Positions 24,168 through 33,265 are shown, counted from the first letter of the stretch. The stretch is DNA of 64,000 nucleotides from Prevotella sp. (GCA_017541365.1 JAFXZF010000009.1:62001-126000), one strand, 5' to 3'. The notes: generated from the letters alone by a model not told the origin. Numbers and translations: made by a program.

Positions 24168-26705
24168 ATGGAAATAAAGAAAAATATCATCCAGGCATAT
24201 ACTTGGATTACATCAAAAAACAAAGCTTTCTGGAGTTGGTATAAGAGTTGCTACAAAGGCAGACCTTGGTACATAAAGACCATTACAGTCATTGCCTCGC
24301 TGATAGTTTTCTTTTTCCTCTACCTTGGAGCCGTTGATATAAATCTATTCTGGCTTTTCGGCAAGTCACCAGGCTGGGCTGAAATCTCCGAACACAAGAC
24401 GAGTCAGGCGTCAGAACTATATTCTGCTGACGGAGTATTGCTCGGCAAATACTTTAACGAAAATCGTACACCCGTTGAGTATCAGGATGTTAACCCTGTA
24501 TTCTGGCGTGCTCTAATCGATACTGAGGACGAGCGTTTCTACAACCATTGGGGCATCGACCCACTGGGACTTCTCGGTGCTGCCAAGGATGCTGCAACAG
24601 GTAGAGGAGGACGTGGTGCCTCAACCCTCACACAGCAACTTGCCAAGAATATGTTCCGCGTACGTACTCAGTACAGCACTGGTCTGATAGGCAAAATCCC
24701 TGGCGTGAAAATACTCATCATGAAGACCAAGGAATGGATTACCGCCATCAAACTGGAAATCTATTTTGCATTGACAAAGGGGCGTCGAGAGGGCAAAAAC
24801 GAGATATTAGTGCAGTATGCCAACACTGTAGACTTCGGGCATAATGCCTTTGGCATCAAGACTGCTGCCAAGACCTATTTCAACACTACTCCGCAGAACC
24901 TCACCGTTGACCAAGCTGCGATACTCGTGGGAATGCTCAAGGCAACAACCTACTACAACCCTATCTCCCACCCCGAAAACTCCCTGCAACGTCGCAACGT
25001 GGTGCTCGACAACATGCGACTTCACGGCGACCTCACCACGAAGGAGTTCAATCAACTCAAGCAATTGCCCATCGACTGCTCAGAATTTAACGTAGAAGAC
25101 AACTACGACGGTCAAGCGAAATATTTCCGTGAGGCTATTGCGAAATATGTCAAGCAATTGAGCGAGGACTACGAAAGCCTTGAGGATATCGACCTATATA
25201 ATGACGGTCTGAAGATTTACACCACCCTTGACACAAAGATGCAACAATATGCTGAAGCTGCAGCCACCAAACAGATGAAGCAGGTACAGCAAAATTTCAA
25301 CAATCACTGGGGACTGCGCCGTACACAGCAAAACTTCATGTCAGGCGAAAAGCCCTGGCAAGACGAGCGACATCAAGAGATACCGCATTTCATAGAGGAT
25401 ATAGCGAAACAGCAGCCTGTCTATCAGTATCTCACCACCAAGTATGACGGTAATCAGGATTCCATCGACTACTACCTTAACAAGCCTCACACCGTGAAGG
25501 TCTTTGACTATGAGAAAGGCGAGGTAGAAAAGGAGATGTCAACCCTCGACTCCATACGCTACATGGTGACTTTCATGCACTGCGCCTTTGTAGCAATGGA
25601 GCCACAGACCGGACATGTAAAGGCATGGGTGGGCGACATAGACTTTAATCACTGGAAATATGATAAGGTGACTGCAATGCGCCAACCTGGCTCTACATTC
25701 AAGCTGTTTGTATATACGGAAGCCATGGAACAAGGACTCACCCCATGCGACAAACGCCGTGACGAGTATTTCTCCATGAAAGTATGGGATGCATCGAAAA
25801 AAGAGGAGGTCACATGGGCTCCCACCAATGCCAATGGCTATTTCACCGGCGACTCTATGCCACTGCGTGCAGCCTTTGCACAAAGTATCAATTCCGTAGC
25901 AGTACGACTCGGACAGGAGATGGGCATAAAGAATATAATCGAGACCGCACATAATATGGGCATCCATAGCAAACTCGACGATGCTCCCTCACTGGCTCTC
26001 GGCTCCTGCGATGTCAGCCTTCTCGAGCTCACCAATGCATATTGTACAGCAGCTAATGGTGGCAAGGCGCATCCCGAACCAATACTCATCACAAAAATTG
26101 TAGATCGCAACGGCAATGAGATATATACTGCTCCAACAGAAGAGAAGCAGGCTATCACCGTCAAAGCAGCATACCTCGTACAACAGCTTCTGCAGGCAGG
26201 ACTGCGTGAGCGAGGTGGCACATCGATGAGTCTGTGGGGATATATCGGAAAGTACAGTGACACCGAGTTTGGTGGCAAGACAGGAACCTCCAACAACCAC
26301 TCCGATGCATGGTTTATGGGTGTCAGCCCCAACCTCGTTGTGGGAGCATGGGTAGGTGGCGAATATCGTTGCATACACTTCCGCACAGGAGCCTTGGGAC
26401 AGGGGTCACGCACTGCGCTCCCCATCTGCGGATATTTCCTTGAGTCTGTCTTTGGCGACCCACAATTCAAGAAGTATCATGGCAAGTTCCAAAAACCTCA
26501 AGATGCTGACATAGAACGTTCTATGTACGAATGCACATATATAGGCAGTTCACGCAATGATACCATTGATGTCGATTCATTGGCACACAAGGAGGAACTC
26601 ATCCTTGATGCTGATGGCAACCCCATAGAGCACGAGCATGGCGCTGCTACCGAACAGAAGCATTCCACCACCGTTGAGGAGGAAGTAACATTTGAGAATC
26701 TATAG
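24168..26705 (+). CDS. Bifunctional penicillin-binding protein 1A (class A PBP)
   Basis: 845 residues. One N-terminal transmembrane helix (about 42-64). Glycosyltransferase 51 domain: EDERFYNHWGIDPLGLLGA and GRGASTLTQQLAKNMF. Transpeptidase domain: RQPGSTFKLFVYTEA (SxxK), SINS (SxN) and GKTGTSNNHSDAW (KTG). It polymerises and cross-links peptidoglycan at the inner membrane. The C-terminal 40 residues are acidic and low-complexity. Located 35 bp after miaA. Confidence 0.95.
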   Translation: MEIKKNIIQAYTWITSKNKAFWSWYKSCYKGRPWYIKTITVIASLIVFFFLYLGAVDINLFWLFGKSPGWAEISEHKTSQASELYSADGVLLGKYFNENRTPVEYQDVNPVFWRALIDTEDERFYNHWGIDPLGLLGAAKDAATGRGGRGASTLTQQLAKNMFRVRTQYSTGLIGKIPGVKILIMKTKEWITAIKLEIYFALTKGRREGKNEILVQYANTVDFGHNAFGIKTAAKTYFNTTPQNLTVDQAAILVGMLKATTYYNPISHPENSLQRRNVVLDNMRLHGDLTTKEFNQLKQLPIDCSEFNVEDNYDGQAKYFREAIAKYVKQLSEDYESLEDIDLYNDGLKIYTTLDTKMQQYAEAAATKQMKQVQQNFNNHWGLRRTQQNFMSGEKPWQDERHQEIPHFIEDIAKQQPVYQYLTTKYDGNQDSIDYYLNKPHTVKVFDYEKGEVEKEMSTLDSIRYMVTFMHCAFVAMEPQTGHVKAWVGDIDFNHWKYDKVTAMRQPGSTFKLFVYTEAMEQGLTPCDKRRDEYFSMKVWDASKKEEVTWAPTNANGYFTGDSMPLRAAFAQSINSVAVRLGQEMGIKNIIETAHNMGIHSKLDDAPSLALGSCDVSLLELTNAYCTAANGGKAHPEPILITKIVDRNGNEIYTAPTEEKQAITVKAAYLVQQLLQAGLRERGGTSMSLWGYIGKYSDTEFGGKTGTSNNHSDAWFMGVSPNLVVGAWVGGEYRCIHFRTGALGQGSRTALPICGYFLESVFGDPQFKKYHGKFQKPQDADIERSMYECTYIGSSRNDTIDVDSLAHKEELILDADGNPIEHEHGAATEQKHSTTVEEEVTFENL

Positions 26706-26731
26706 TTAAACGTCAAAACGTAAAAGATAAA

Positions 26732-28228
26732 ATGTACAGGCTCTTATCCTTCATAATACTTTTCAGTCTTCAATCTTCAATCTTCAATTCCCTTCACGCT
26801 GCCCCCAAGAGGGAGTTTAGAGGAGCATGGATACAATGTGTCAATGGACAGTTTCAAAACCTTGGCACAGAAAAGATGCAGCAGACCCTCACATACCAAC
26901 TCGATGAGTTGCAGAAGGACGGGGTCAATGCCATCATCTTCCAGGTGCGTCCAGAGTGTGATGCACTCTATGAGAGCAACATCGAGCCATGGAGTCGTTT
27001 TCTCACTGGCCAACAAGGTATGGCACCATCGCCTTATTGGGACCCTTTGCAGTGGATGATTACAGAGTGTCACCGTCGTGGCATGGAACTCCACGCATGG
27101 ATAAACCCCTTCCGCGCCAAGACAAAAGTCACTCATCAGCTTGCTGCCAACAATATAGTCAACAGACGCCCAGACCTCGTCTTTCCATACGATGGACTGT
27201 ATATACTCAATCCTGCTAAGCAAGAGAATCGTGACTACATCTGCCGAGTAGCAGCCGACATCATTCGTCGCTATGACGTTGACGGCCTCCATATCGATGA
27301 CTACTTCTACCCCTACCCTGCCCCAGGTTGTCAGATACCTGACCAGCAAGACTATGCTTCTGACACACAGGGATATAACAACATCAACGATTGGCGTCGC
27401 CATAATGTTGACCTCTTTATCGAGCAACTTCACGACACCATACAGTCCATCAAACCATGGGTAAAATTCGGAGTATCACCTTTCGGCATATACCGCAACA
27501 AAAAAAATGACCCTAATGGTTCCGACACCAATGGTCTGCAGAATTATGACGACTTATATGCCGACGTACTACTGTGGACAGAACAAGGGTGGATAGATTA
27601 CTGCGTGCCACAGCTATACTGGGAGATAGGCCATAAGGCTGCTGACTATAAGACACTCATACATTGGTGGAACGATCATGCCAATGGACGTCCCCTCTTC
27701 ATCGGTGAGGATATAGAGCGCACAGCAAAGTTTGCCGACCCTGACAATCCTCAGCAAAATCAGATGCAGGCAAAATACCGCCTTCATGATCAGCTCCCCA
27801 ACGTCAGTGGCACAGTATTGTGGTATGCCAAGGCTGCTGTCGATAATATCGGAAACTACGGCACCATGCTTCGTGAGAACTACTGGAGGTATCCTGCCCT
27901 GCAACCCCTCATGCCATTTATCGACGACACCACGCCTGGCAAACCCTCCAAAGTAAAACCTCTCTGGACCAGCGATGGCTACACCCTCTTCTGGCAAGCA
28001 CCTAAGCATAGCAACTGGAGCAATGAAGCTCATAAGTATGTAGTATATCGCTTTGCAGCCAAAGAGACCATCGACATCGAGGATCCCTCACACATCGTTG
28101 CCATCACCACCAATCCTTGGCTCAACCTACCATACAATAATGGCAAGGAGAAATTCATCTATATCGTCACATCTCTCAATCGACTAGGCAACGAGAGCAA
28201 ACCAGCTAAGAAGAAGGTCAAGTTATAG
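26732..28228 (+). CDS. Secreted GHL10-type glycoside hydrolase-like protein
   Basis: 498 residues. Signal peptide of about 24 residues, whose core (residues about 12-19) is encoded by three perfect TCTTCAA heptamers (26767-26787). Then the GHL10 (DUF187) barrel: REFRGAWIQCVNGQF, GVNAIIFQVRPECDALYES, ELHAWINPFRAK, VDGLHIDDYFYPYP and YWEIGHKAADY. A C-terminal fibronectin-like segment follows. The family is thought to act on cell-wall or surface glycans. In the same transcript direction as PBP1A, 26 bp away. Confidence 0.88.
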   Translation: MYRLLSFIILFSLQSSIFNSLHAAPKREFRGAWIQCVNGQFQNLGTEKMQQTLTYQLDELQKDGVNAIIFQVRPECDALYESNIEPWSRFLTGQQGMAPSPYWDPLQWMITECHRRGMELHAWINPFRAKTKVTHQLAANNIVNRRPDLVFPYDGLYILNPAKQENRDYICRVAADIIRRYDVDGLHIDDYFYPYPAPGCQIPDQQDYASDTQGYNNINDWRRHNVDLFIEQLHDTIQSIKPWVKFGVSPFGIYRNKKNDPNGSDTNGLQNYDDLYADVLLWTEQGWIDYCVPQLYWEIGHKAADYKTLIHWWNDHANGRPLFIGEDIERTAKFADPDNPQQNQMQAKYRLHDQLPNVSGTVLWYAKAAVDNIGNYGTMLRENYWRYPALQPLMPFIDDTTPGKPSKVKPLWTSDGYTLFWQAPKHSNWSNEAHKYVVYRFAAKETIDIEDPSHIVAITTNPWLNLPYNNGKEKFIYIVTSLNRLGNESKPAKKKVKL

Positions 28229-28255
28229 TTCACAATTCATAGTTCTCAGTTTATG
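28228..28255 (+). repeat. Heptamer array ending in the ATG of the methyltransferase
   Basis: Four units in 7-bp register: GTTCACA, ATTCATA, GTTCTCA and GTTTATG. The ATG at 28253-28255 is the end of the last unit. Confidence 0.85.
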
Positions 28256-29002
28256 GGAGGTCGTCGGGATTTTTTTCATTTCCAGCAGTTCAGTATCGAC
28301 CAAAGTCACGCTGCTATGAAGGTGGGCACCGATAGCGATCTCCTGGGTGCCTTGGCAGCTGGAGGCAAGCGCATTCTTGACATCGGCACAGGTACAGGAG
28401 TCCTCGCTCTCTTCATGGCACAACGATATTCTGATGCCCACATCACCGCTATCGACATCGACGAAGGTGCTATCATCGATGCCACTACCAACTTCTCCAA
28501 CTCATCCTTCAGCGCTCGTCTGACGCTGCACCATGTTTCACTGCAAGACTTCGTCTGTTCTTCCTCCCCTATGGGGGGAGGTCAGGAGGGGGCTTTCGAC
28601 TCCATCATCTGCAATCCTCCTTATTTTGACAAGAGCCTCGAGTGTCCTGACCGAAGCAGGGCCATAGCCCGTCACACCTCCAGTCTGCCCTTCCCCCTCC
28701 TTATCGACAGCGCATACCGCTTGCTATGCAATGGTGGCATGTTCTCTGTCATCATTCCCACCGAAGTACTTTCCACCTTCTCCGCCGAGAGTCTTATGGT
28801 AGGATTTAGTTTGCGCGATGCCTTTCATATCAGCAGTGTGCCCCACAAGGCTCCCAATCGCCATGTGCTAATATACAAAAAAGGCCGTGCAGAAGAAGTG
28901 CACGACCATACCTGTTGCATCAGGAATGCCGACCTCAGCTATTCCTCCTGGTATAAAAAAATTACGGGCGACTTCCTTAAGCCACCCGTAAAACTATCTT
29001 GA
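28253..29002 (+). CDS. trmN6: tRNA1(Val) A37 N6-methyltransferase-like enzyme (TrmN6/YfiC)
   Basis: 249 residues. FHFQQFSIDQSHAAMKVGTDSDLLGA and the SAM loop ILDIGTGTGVLALFMAQR lead to the adenine-methylase motif NPPYF (in IICNPPYFDKS). The segment CSSSPMGGGQEGA just before motif IV is encoded by a G/C-rich repeat (28562-28594) and looks like an insertion in a loop. The enzyme methylates A37 of one valine tRNA in E. coli; the same activity is inferred. Its 3' end contains a terminator for the convergent manC. Confidence 0.85.
   Translation: MGGRRDFFHFQQFSIDQSHAAMKVGTDSDLLGALAAGGKRILDIGTGTGVLALFMAQRYSDAHITAIDIDEGAIIDATTNFSNSSFSARLTLHHVSLQDFVCSSSPMGGGQEGAFDSIICNPPYFDKSLECPDRSRAIARHTSSLPFPLLIDSAYRLLCNGGMFSVIIPTEVLSTFSAESLMVGFSLRDAFHISSVPHKAPNRHVLIYKKGRAEEVHDHTCCIRNADLSYSSWYKKITGDFLKPPVKLS
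28562..28594. repeat. G/C-rich dispersed repeat inside the methyltransferase gene
   Basis: CCTCCCC followed by GGGGGGAGG and a second GGAGGGGG, hairpin-capable and related in composition to the repeat in ruvC. Translated in frame as SSPMGGGQEGA. Confidence 0.6.
28955..28991 (-). terminator. Rho-independent terminator for the rpoD-manC operon
   Basis: On the minus strand, a 13-bp stem (28979-28991 with 28962-28974, loop of 4) is closed by G-U pairs only on this strand, followed by a run of seven T (28955-28961). It lies inside the 3' end of the convergent methyltransferase gene. A second, weaker stem (28886-28904) with a T run follows further on. Confidence 0.82.
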
Positions 29003-29017
29003 ACTATCTTAAACCTA

Positions 29018-30067
29018 CTACTTACTAAACTCCTTTATTCTCTGTTCCTCTGACAGTTTGCATATCAGCAGCCTGCCATCACGCTGTGCAACGATGTAGC
29101 CATCTAGTCCCTGCACCACCGTCTGCTTATTGCCTTCCACATTGATGATACAGTTTGCCGTATCGTATGTCTTCACATTATCACTTATCACGCTGTTGCC
29201 GTTAGCATCGCGTTTGGAGAGAGTCTGCAGCGATCCCCATGTACCGAGGTCGCTCCATCCGAAGTCTGCAGGCATCACATATATCTCCTCCGCCTTCTCC
29301 ATTATAGCATAATCGACAGATATATTCTCGCACTCAGCATAACGCTCGTTTATCACCTCTTGCTCACGCTCTGTACCATATACGTCACGCATTGACTCAA
29401 ACAGACGGTTCAATGCTGGCTGGTACATACGAAAAGCATTGATGATAGTCTTTACGTTCCATACAAATATGCCTGCATTCCAGAAGTAATTATTGTGGCT
29501 TATATACTCCTTTGCCGTAGCGAGGTCAGGCTTCTCCCTAAACTGCTCCACCTGAAATATCTCCTTATTCCTCATGCTGCTAGCAGCAAGGTCTGCCTGT
29601 ATATATCCATATCCAGTCTCAGGACGAGAAGGTTTCATACCCAGTGTCACTATGCCGTCAGTCTCTGCAGCAAAATCGAGTGCAGCAGTTATCACCCTGC
29701 GAAACTCCGCCACGTTCATCACCACCGCATCACTTGGGGTCACCACGATATTGGCATCACTGTCCTTAGCATTGATGCGATAGCTTACGTATGCTATGCA
29801 TGGAGCAGTATTTCTGCGACATGGCTCACACAGTATGTTGCCCTCAGGTATGTCAGGCAATTGTTCCTGTACTATCGCCTTATACCCAGCGCTTGTCACT
29901 ACCCATACGTTCTCTGCATCACATATACCCTTGAAGCGGTCGTATGTCAACTGTATCAGCGAGCGACCCACTCCCAGCACATCGATAAACTGCTTGGGGC
30001 GGTCCTCCGTACTCATAGGCCAAAAACGGCTTCCTACGCCGCCTGCCATTATCACTACATGATTCAT
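29018..30067 (-). CDS. manC: Mannose-1-phosphate guanylyltransferase
   Basis: 349 residues, the single-domain form without a C-terminal isomerase. The nucleotidyltransferase signature MAGGVGSRFWPMSTEDRPKQF, then CEPCRRNTAPCIAYVSY, VTPSDAVV, EKPDLATAKEYI and WNAGIFVW. It makes GDP-mannose for surface glycans. Starts 7 bp after rpoD, so it is co-transcribed with it. It ends just before the convergent methyltransferase gene, with a terminator there. Confidence 0.92.
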   Translation of the reverse strand: MNHVVIMAGGVGSRFWPMSTEDRPKQFIDVLGVGRSLIQLTYDRFKGICDAENVWVVTSAGYKAIVQEQLPDIPEGNILCEPCRRNTAPCIAYVSYRINAKDSDANIVVTPSDAVVMNVAEFRRVITAALDFAAETDGIVTLGMKPSRPETGYGYIQADLAASSMRNKEIFQVEQFREKPDLATAKEYISHNNYFWNAGIFVWNVKTIINAFRMYQPALNRLFESMRDVYGTEREQEVINERYAECENISVDYAIMEKAEEIYVMPADFGWSDLGTWGSLQTLSKRDANGNSVISDNVKTYDTANCIINVEGNKQTVVQGLDGYIVAQRDGRLLICKLSEEQRIKEFSK

Positions 30068-30073
30068 ATCTAC

Positions 30074-30946
30074 TTACCCCAGGTATTTCATAAGTATCTT
30101 AGCATTACCGCTGTCGCGCAGCTTTGCTATTGACTTCTCTCTTATCTGTCTTACACGCTCACGTGTCAGTCCCAGTTCGTCACCTATCTCTTCCAGTCCC
30201 TTCTCATGACAGCCTATGCCGAAGCACTCACGTATGATTATTATCTCACGATCCTTTAGCACGCGGTTGAGCACAGCATTAAGTTCCTGTGCCATCGACT
30301 CATGATCCACCGTGCGGTCAGTGCGTGAGTCATCGCCACTCGCCATCACGTCGAGCATACAGTTTTCCTCACCATCCTGAAATGGAGCATCTATGCTCAC
30401 ATGGTGGCCGTCAGCCATGAGGCTCTGTCCTATCTTCTCCTCATCTATGTTAGTAGCCTCCGACAGCTCGCCCACGCTGGGGTGACGCTGGTTCTCTTGC
30501 TCAAATTTGTTTATCTCATGGTTTATCTTGCTCAGCGATCCAACCTGGTTCAGTGGTAGGCGTACTATGCGGCTCTGCTCTGCTATTGCCTGCAGTATGC
30601 TCTGACGTATCCACCATACGGCGTACGAGATAAACTTAAAGCCACGTGTCTCATCAAACTTCTGTGCTGCTTTTATCAGTCCTATGTTACCTTCGTCTAT
30701 GAGGTCCGTCAGCGACAGTCCCTGATGCTGGTACTGCTTAGCCACCGACACCACAAATCGCAGGTTTGACGTCACCAGCTTATCCTTGGCGCGCTCGGCC
30801 TCCGGACCACCTTTCTTTATCTTCTGTGCCAGTTCGATTTCCTCATCGATGGTGATAAGTGGTGCACGTCCTATCTCCACAAGGTACTTGTCAAGGGCCT
30901 CACTATTACGGTTGGTAATACTTTTCTGAATCTTTAGCTGTCTCAT
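30074..30946 (-). CDS. rpoD: Primary RNA polymerase sigma factor (short Bacteroidota type)
   Basis: 290 residues, lacking region 1.1, as usual in this phylum. Region 1.2 ALDKYLVEIGRAPLITIDEEIELAQKI; region 2 NLRFVVSVAKQYQHQGLSLTDLIDEGNIGLIKAAQKFDETRGFKFISYAVWWIRQSI; region 3; region 4 LKDREIIIIRECFGIGCHEKGLEEIGDELGLTRERVRQIREKSIAKLR. It recognises the TTTG/TAnnTTTG promoters seen throughout this window. Promoter at 31041-31072; manC follows in the same operon. Confidence 0.96.
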   Translation of the reverse strand: MRQLKIQKSITNRNSEALDKYLVEIGRAPLITIDEEIELAQKIKKGGPEAERAKDKLVTSNLRFVVSVAKQYQHQGLSLTDLIDEGNIGLIKAAQKFDETRGFKFISYAVWWIRQSILQAIAEQSRIVRLPLNQVGSLSKINHEINKFEQENQRHPSVGELSEATNIDEEKIGQSLMADGHHVSIDAPFQDGEENCMLDVMASGDDSRTDRTVDHESMAQELNAVLNRVLKDREIIIIRECFGIGCHEKGLEEIGDELGLTRERVRQIREKSIAKLRDSGNAKILMKYLG

Positions 30947-31040
30947 GTAACCTTTTATCTACGTCTTTAACTTGATAATCCTCATTACATCAACGCACGC
31001 GTACACAAACATATTGTGCACACGAGCGCATAATAGTTTG

Positions 31041-31072
31041 CAAAATTACAACTTTTTTTTCTTTCAACCAAA
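31041..31072 (-). promoter_or_regulatory. Promoter of rpoD
   Basis: Minus strand -7 TAATTTTG (31041-31048) and TTTG (31069-31072) separated by 20 bp. The leader is about 88 nt and includes a TGTGCACA palindrome. Confidence 0.65.
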
Positions 31073-31112
31073 AAAAACAACCTTTTTCAGCAAATATTCG
31101 TATCTTTTTTTG

Positions 31113-31120
31113 TAACTTTG
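31113..31120 (+). promoter_or_regulatory. -7 promoter element of the PIN-like gene
   Basis: TAACTTTG, divergent from the rpoD promoter; ATG at 31151. Confidence 0.6.
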
Positions 31121-31150
31121 TCGCCGATATTTAGTAATGACACCATTTTT

Positions 31151-32560
31151 ATGAGAAAAAAAAATACGACCAACGAAGAGCCAATAACAGCACAGGCTCC
31201 CACAGACGACAAGCCCGCTAAGAAGGCAACGACAACAAGAAAAAACACACTACGCAAACCACGTTCTACGAAGAAAGTACAGGAGGTAAAAGAGACCCCT
31301 GAGACGCCCAAAGCACCTGAAGCACCAAAGACACAGGAAACACTAGAGGTACAGGAGACTCCTAAAATTCAGGATGCACCCAAAACACCTGAAACTCCTG
31401 TAGCACTGACCATACCTGCCCTGCCTGACATAACGATACACAATATCATCGAACTCGCTCAGGCGCCACAGCGTGCCATAGTGCTCACCGATCAGCAGAT
31501 ACAGCAGCTCTCCCTCGACGACATACAGCGACGATACCGTTTCCTCGAAGACACCCTCGCACGTGTCCTCAACTACGATGTTGTCATCAGCGACACCAAC
31601 ATATGGCTCGAACTCCTCGTGGGTCATACCTCAAACCATTCCGACCCACGCGTCAATGCACGTCTGCAGTTCGAGCGACAGCTTGAGTTTATCTCAAAAC
31701 TCATGAAGCACCGTGGAGGCAAATTCATGATTATGGGCGAGACATACGAAGAGATAGACCGCTTCGCAGCACTGCAGGACCCCACCAACCACAAGGAGGC
31801 CGACTTCACCGACAGCATAGTATGTCTCAATGCAGCAGCACGCCTTGCCAAGCGCCTTATCCTCGCCCAACAGCGCGAAAACCGCCTACGCATCGAGGGC
31901 ATCAGCGCAGAGAGCCACCACGCATCCTTCGCCGATCCTGCCATAGTACGTCGCGTAGTCGAACTCTTTGCCACTGGCAAGCGAGTGCTCCTCATCACCA
32001 ACGATGCCAGCGTTGCCATACGCTCCATCGGACTGTGCGACGACCTGCAGCGTATCAATGCCATTAACGACGACGATTGGGACACCATCTACGCCCCACT
32101 CCGCCCTATGGTATTCACCTTCGACGACCTCCGCATCCTCGACTACTACACCCGTCAGTTCTACTACCTGCAAATGGCTGCTGGCAAACCATGGATGGCA
32201 GACATCACACCACTGCCACGCATACAGGCACCCCAACCCCTTACACTGTGGCAGGAGGCATTCCGCCCTGGCGACAAACATCGTGGCGACAACCTTTTCA
32301 TCACCGAACAGGAAAAGCCCACCACCCCCCCAGCGCCCCAGCCCAAGCAACCTAAGCAGTCCAAGCAAACCAGACAAGGTTCTTCTGCCAAGCAAAGTAC
32401 ACCTGCCAAGCCTGCTCAGCAAGCCAAGCCTACCCCACCGACTAAGCCTGTTGCCGACACCAAGGAGGCACCAGTAAAGGAGGCACCAGCAAAAGAAACA
32501 CCAGCAAAAGAAACAAAGAAAACAACTCGCAGACGCTCATCTATGATTAAAAAAAGTTAA
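31151..32560 (+). CDS. PIN-like domain protein with disordered, Pro/Lys-rich ends
   Basis: 469 residues from ATG 31151. Residues 1-90 are low complexity with repeated TPE/APE/QET units; residues about 100-380 contain a PIN-like fold: VISDTNIWLELLVG (Asp), MGETYEEIDRF (Glu), EADFTDSIVCLNAAARLA (Asp) and VLLITNDASVAIR (Asp), the usual acidic nuclease set. The C-terminal 90 residues carry KQPKQSKQ and repeats of APAKET, ending in RRRSSMIKKS. An RNA-cleaving role is inferred; no antitoxin neighbour is seen. It diverges from rpoD. Confidence 0.75.
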   Translation: MRKKNTTNEEPITAQAPTDDKPAKKATTTRKNTLRKPRSTKKVQEVKETPETPKAPEAPKTQETLEVQETPKIQDAPKTPETPVALTIPALPDITIHNIIELAQAPQRAIVLTDQQIQQLSLDDIQRRYRFLEDTLARVLNYDVVISDTNIWLELLVGHTSNHSDPRVNARLQFERQLEFISKLMKHRGGKFMIMGETYEEIDRFAALQDPTNHKEADFTDSIVCLNAAARLAKRLILAQQRENRLRIEGISAESHHASFADPAIVRRVVELFATGKRVLLITNDASVAIRSIGLCDDLQRINAINDDDWDTIYAPLRPMVFTFDDLRILDYYTRQFYYLQMAAGKPWMADITPLPRIQAPQPLTLWQEAFRPGDKHRGDNLFITEQEKPTTPPAPQPKQPKQSKQTRQGSSAKQSTPAKPAQQAKPTPPTKPVADTKEAPVKEAPAKETPAKETKKTTRRRSSMIKKS

Positions 32561-32579
32561 AAACTACCAAACTTTCTAC

Positions 32580-32600
32580 TTTCAACTTTCAACTTTCAAC
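32580..32600 (+). repeat. TTTCAAC heptamer array upstream of the tRNA-Ser promoter
   Basis: Three perfect TTTCAAC units (32580-32586, 32587-32593, 32594-32600) immediately upstream of the -7 element. Confidence 0.9.
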
Positions 32601-32609
32601 TTTTCTTTG

Positions 32610-32617
32610 TACCTTTG
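32610..32617 (+). promoter_or_regulatory. -7 promoter element of tRNA-Ser
   Basis: TACCTTTG; the place of the -33 box is occupied by the TTTCAAC array. Confidence 0.65.
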
Positions 32618-32656
32618 CACTCGCTTTTCAGACCAAGAGCCGTCACAATGACGTTC

Positions 32657-32741
32657 GGAGAGATGGTAGAGTGGTCGATTACAGCGGTCTTGAAAACCGC
32701 CGTGCTGAGAGGCACCGGGGGTTCGAATCCCTCTCTCTCCG
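32657..32741 (+). tRNA. tRNA-Ser (anticodon TGA)
   Basis: 85 nt. Acceptor GGAGAGA (32657-32663) pairs with TCTCTCC (32734-32740); discriminator G. Anticodon loop CTTGAAA gives TGA at 32691-32693. A long variable arm (CGTGCTGAGAGGCACCG region) and GGTTCGAATCC T-loop are present. No encoded CCA. A terminator follows. Confidence 0.97.
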
Positions 32742-32750
32742 CAAACAAAC

Positions 32751-32786
32751 AAAAAAGAGCATCCGTATAGGATGCTCTTTTTTGTT
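32751..32786 (+). terminator. Rho-independent terminator after tRNA-Ser
   Basis: Stem AGAGCATCC/GGATGCTCT with a 5-base loop (32756-32778), preceded by A and followed by T6. It could work in both directions. Confidence 0.88.
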
Positions 32787-32865
32787 TTCAGAGAGTAGGG
32801 GTTAATGAGATCCCCCATTGGGTTTATAACCGGATCTATGATTTGGCGGTGACGGAACAGAACTT

Positions 32866-33249
32866 CTATCGGACGAAGAAGGAGACAACCTCGTTGAACT
32901 CGGGTTGCTCATAACGGGTGCTCTCCCCTACCCCGATGGAGATCATCTTGTCGGAGGGGATGTGATAGTGTGTGATGAGATGAGTGCGAACTGCATCGGC
33001 ACGCTGCTGTGCAACGTCGCTTTGGTTGGCCTTGGAGGTGAGTGATGATACGAAACCTGCCACAATGATGGTGGACGAGGGGTGATGGCTGGCATACTCG
33101 GCGATGAGCTGCAACTGCGCGAGTTGTGACTCGCGGATGGTGATGGAGTCGGGTTCGAATAGGATACGCTGGTTTAATGAACTCTGCGCATAGCAAACAG
33201 TGGTACTGAGGGTAAGGAGTACGAGTAGTTGTAGGAGTATTTTCTTCAT
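32866..33249 (-). CDS. Exported OmpA-like domain protein
   Basis: 127 residues. Signal peptide MKKILLQLLVLLTLSTTVCYAQ, then an OmpA-C-like fold (RILFEPDSITIRESQLAQLQLIAEYASHHPSSTIIVAGFVSSL; QQRADAVRTHLITHYHIPSDKMISIGVGES). Such domains bind peptidoglycan. It is short and has no barrel or lipobox. It lies 16 bp downstream of the LytTR regulator and is the last gene of the efflux operon. Confidence 0.8.
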   Translation of the reverse strand: MKKILLQLLVLLTLSTTVCYAQSSLNQRILFEPDSITIRESQLAQLQLIAEYASHHPSSTIIVAGFVSSLTSKANQSDVAQQRADAVRTHLITHYHIPSDKMISIGVGESTRYEQPEFNEVVSFFVR

Positions 33250-33265
33250 TTTTTTTCTGTGTGTA

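Noticed and set aside
32582..32818. Minus-strand frame containing [12 protein letters not shown]
   Set aside because: It reads the antisense of tRNA-Ser; such peptides are a common false prediction over tRNAs.
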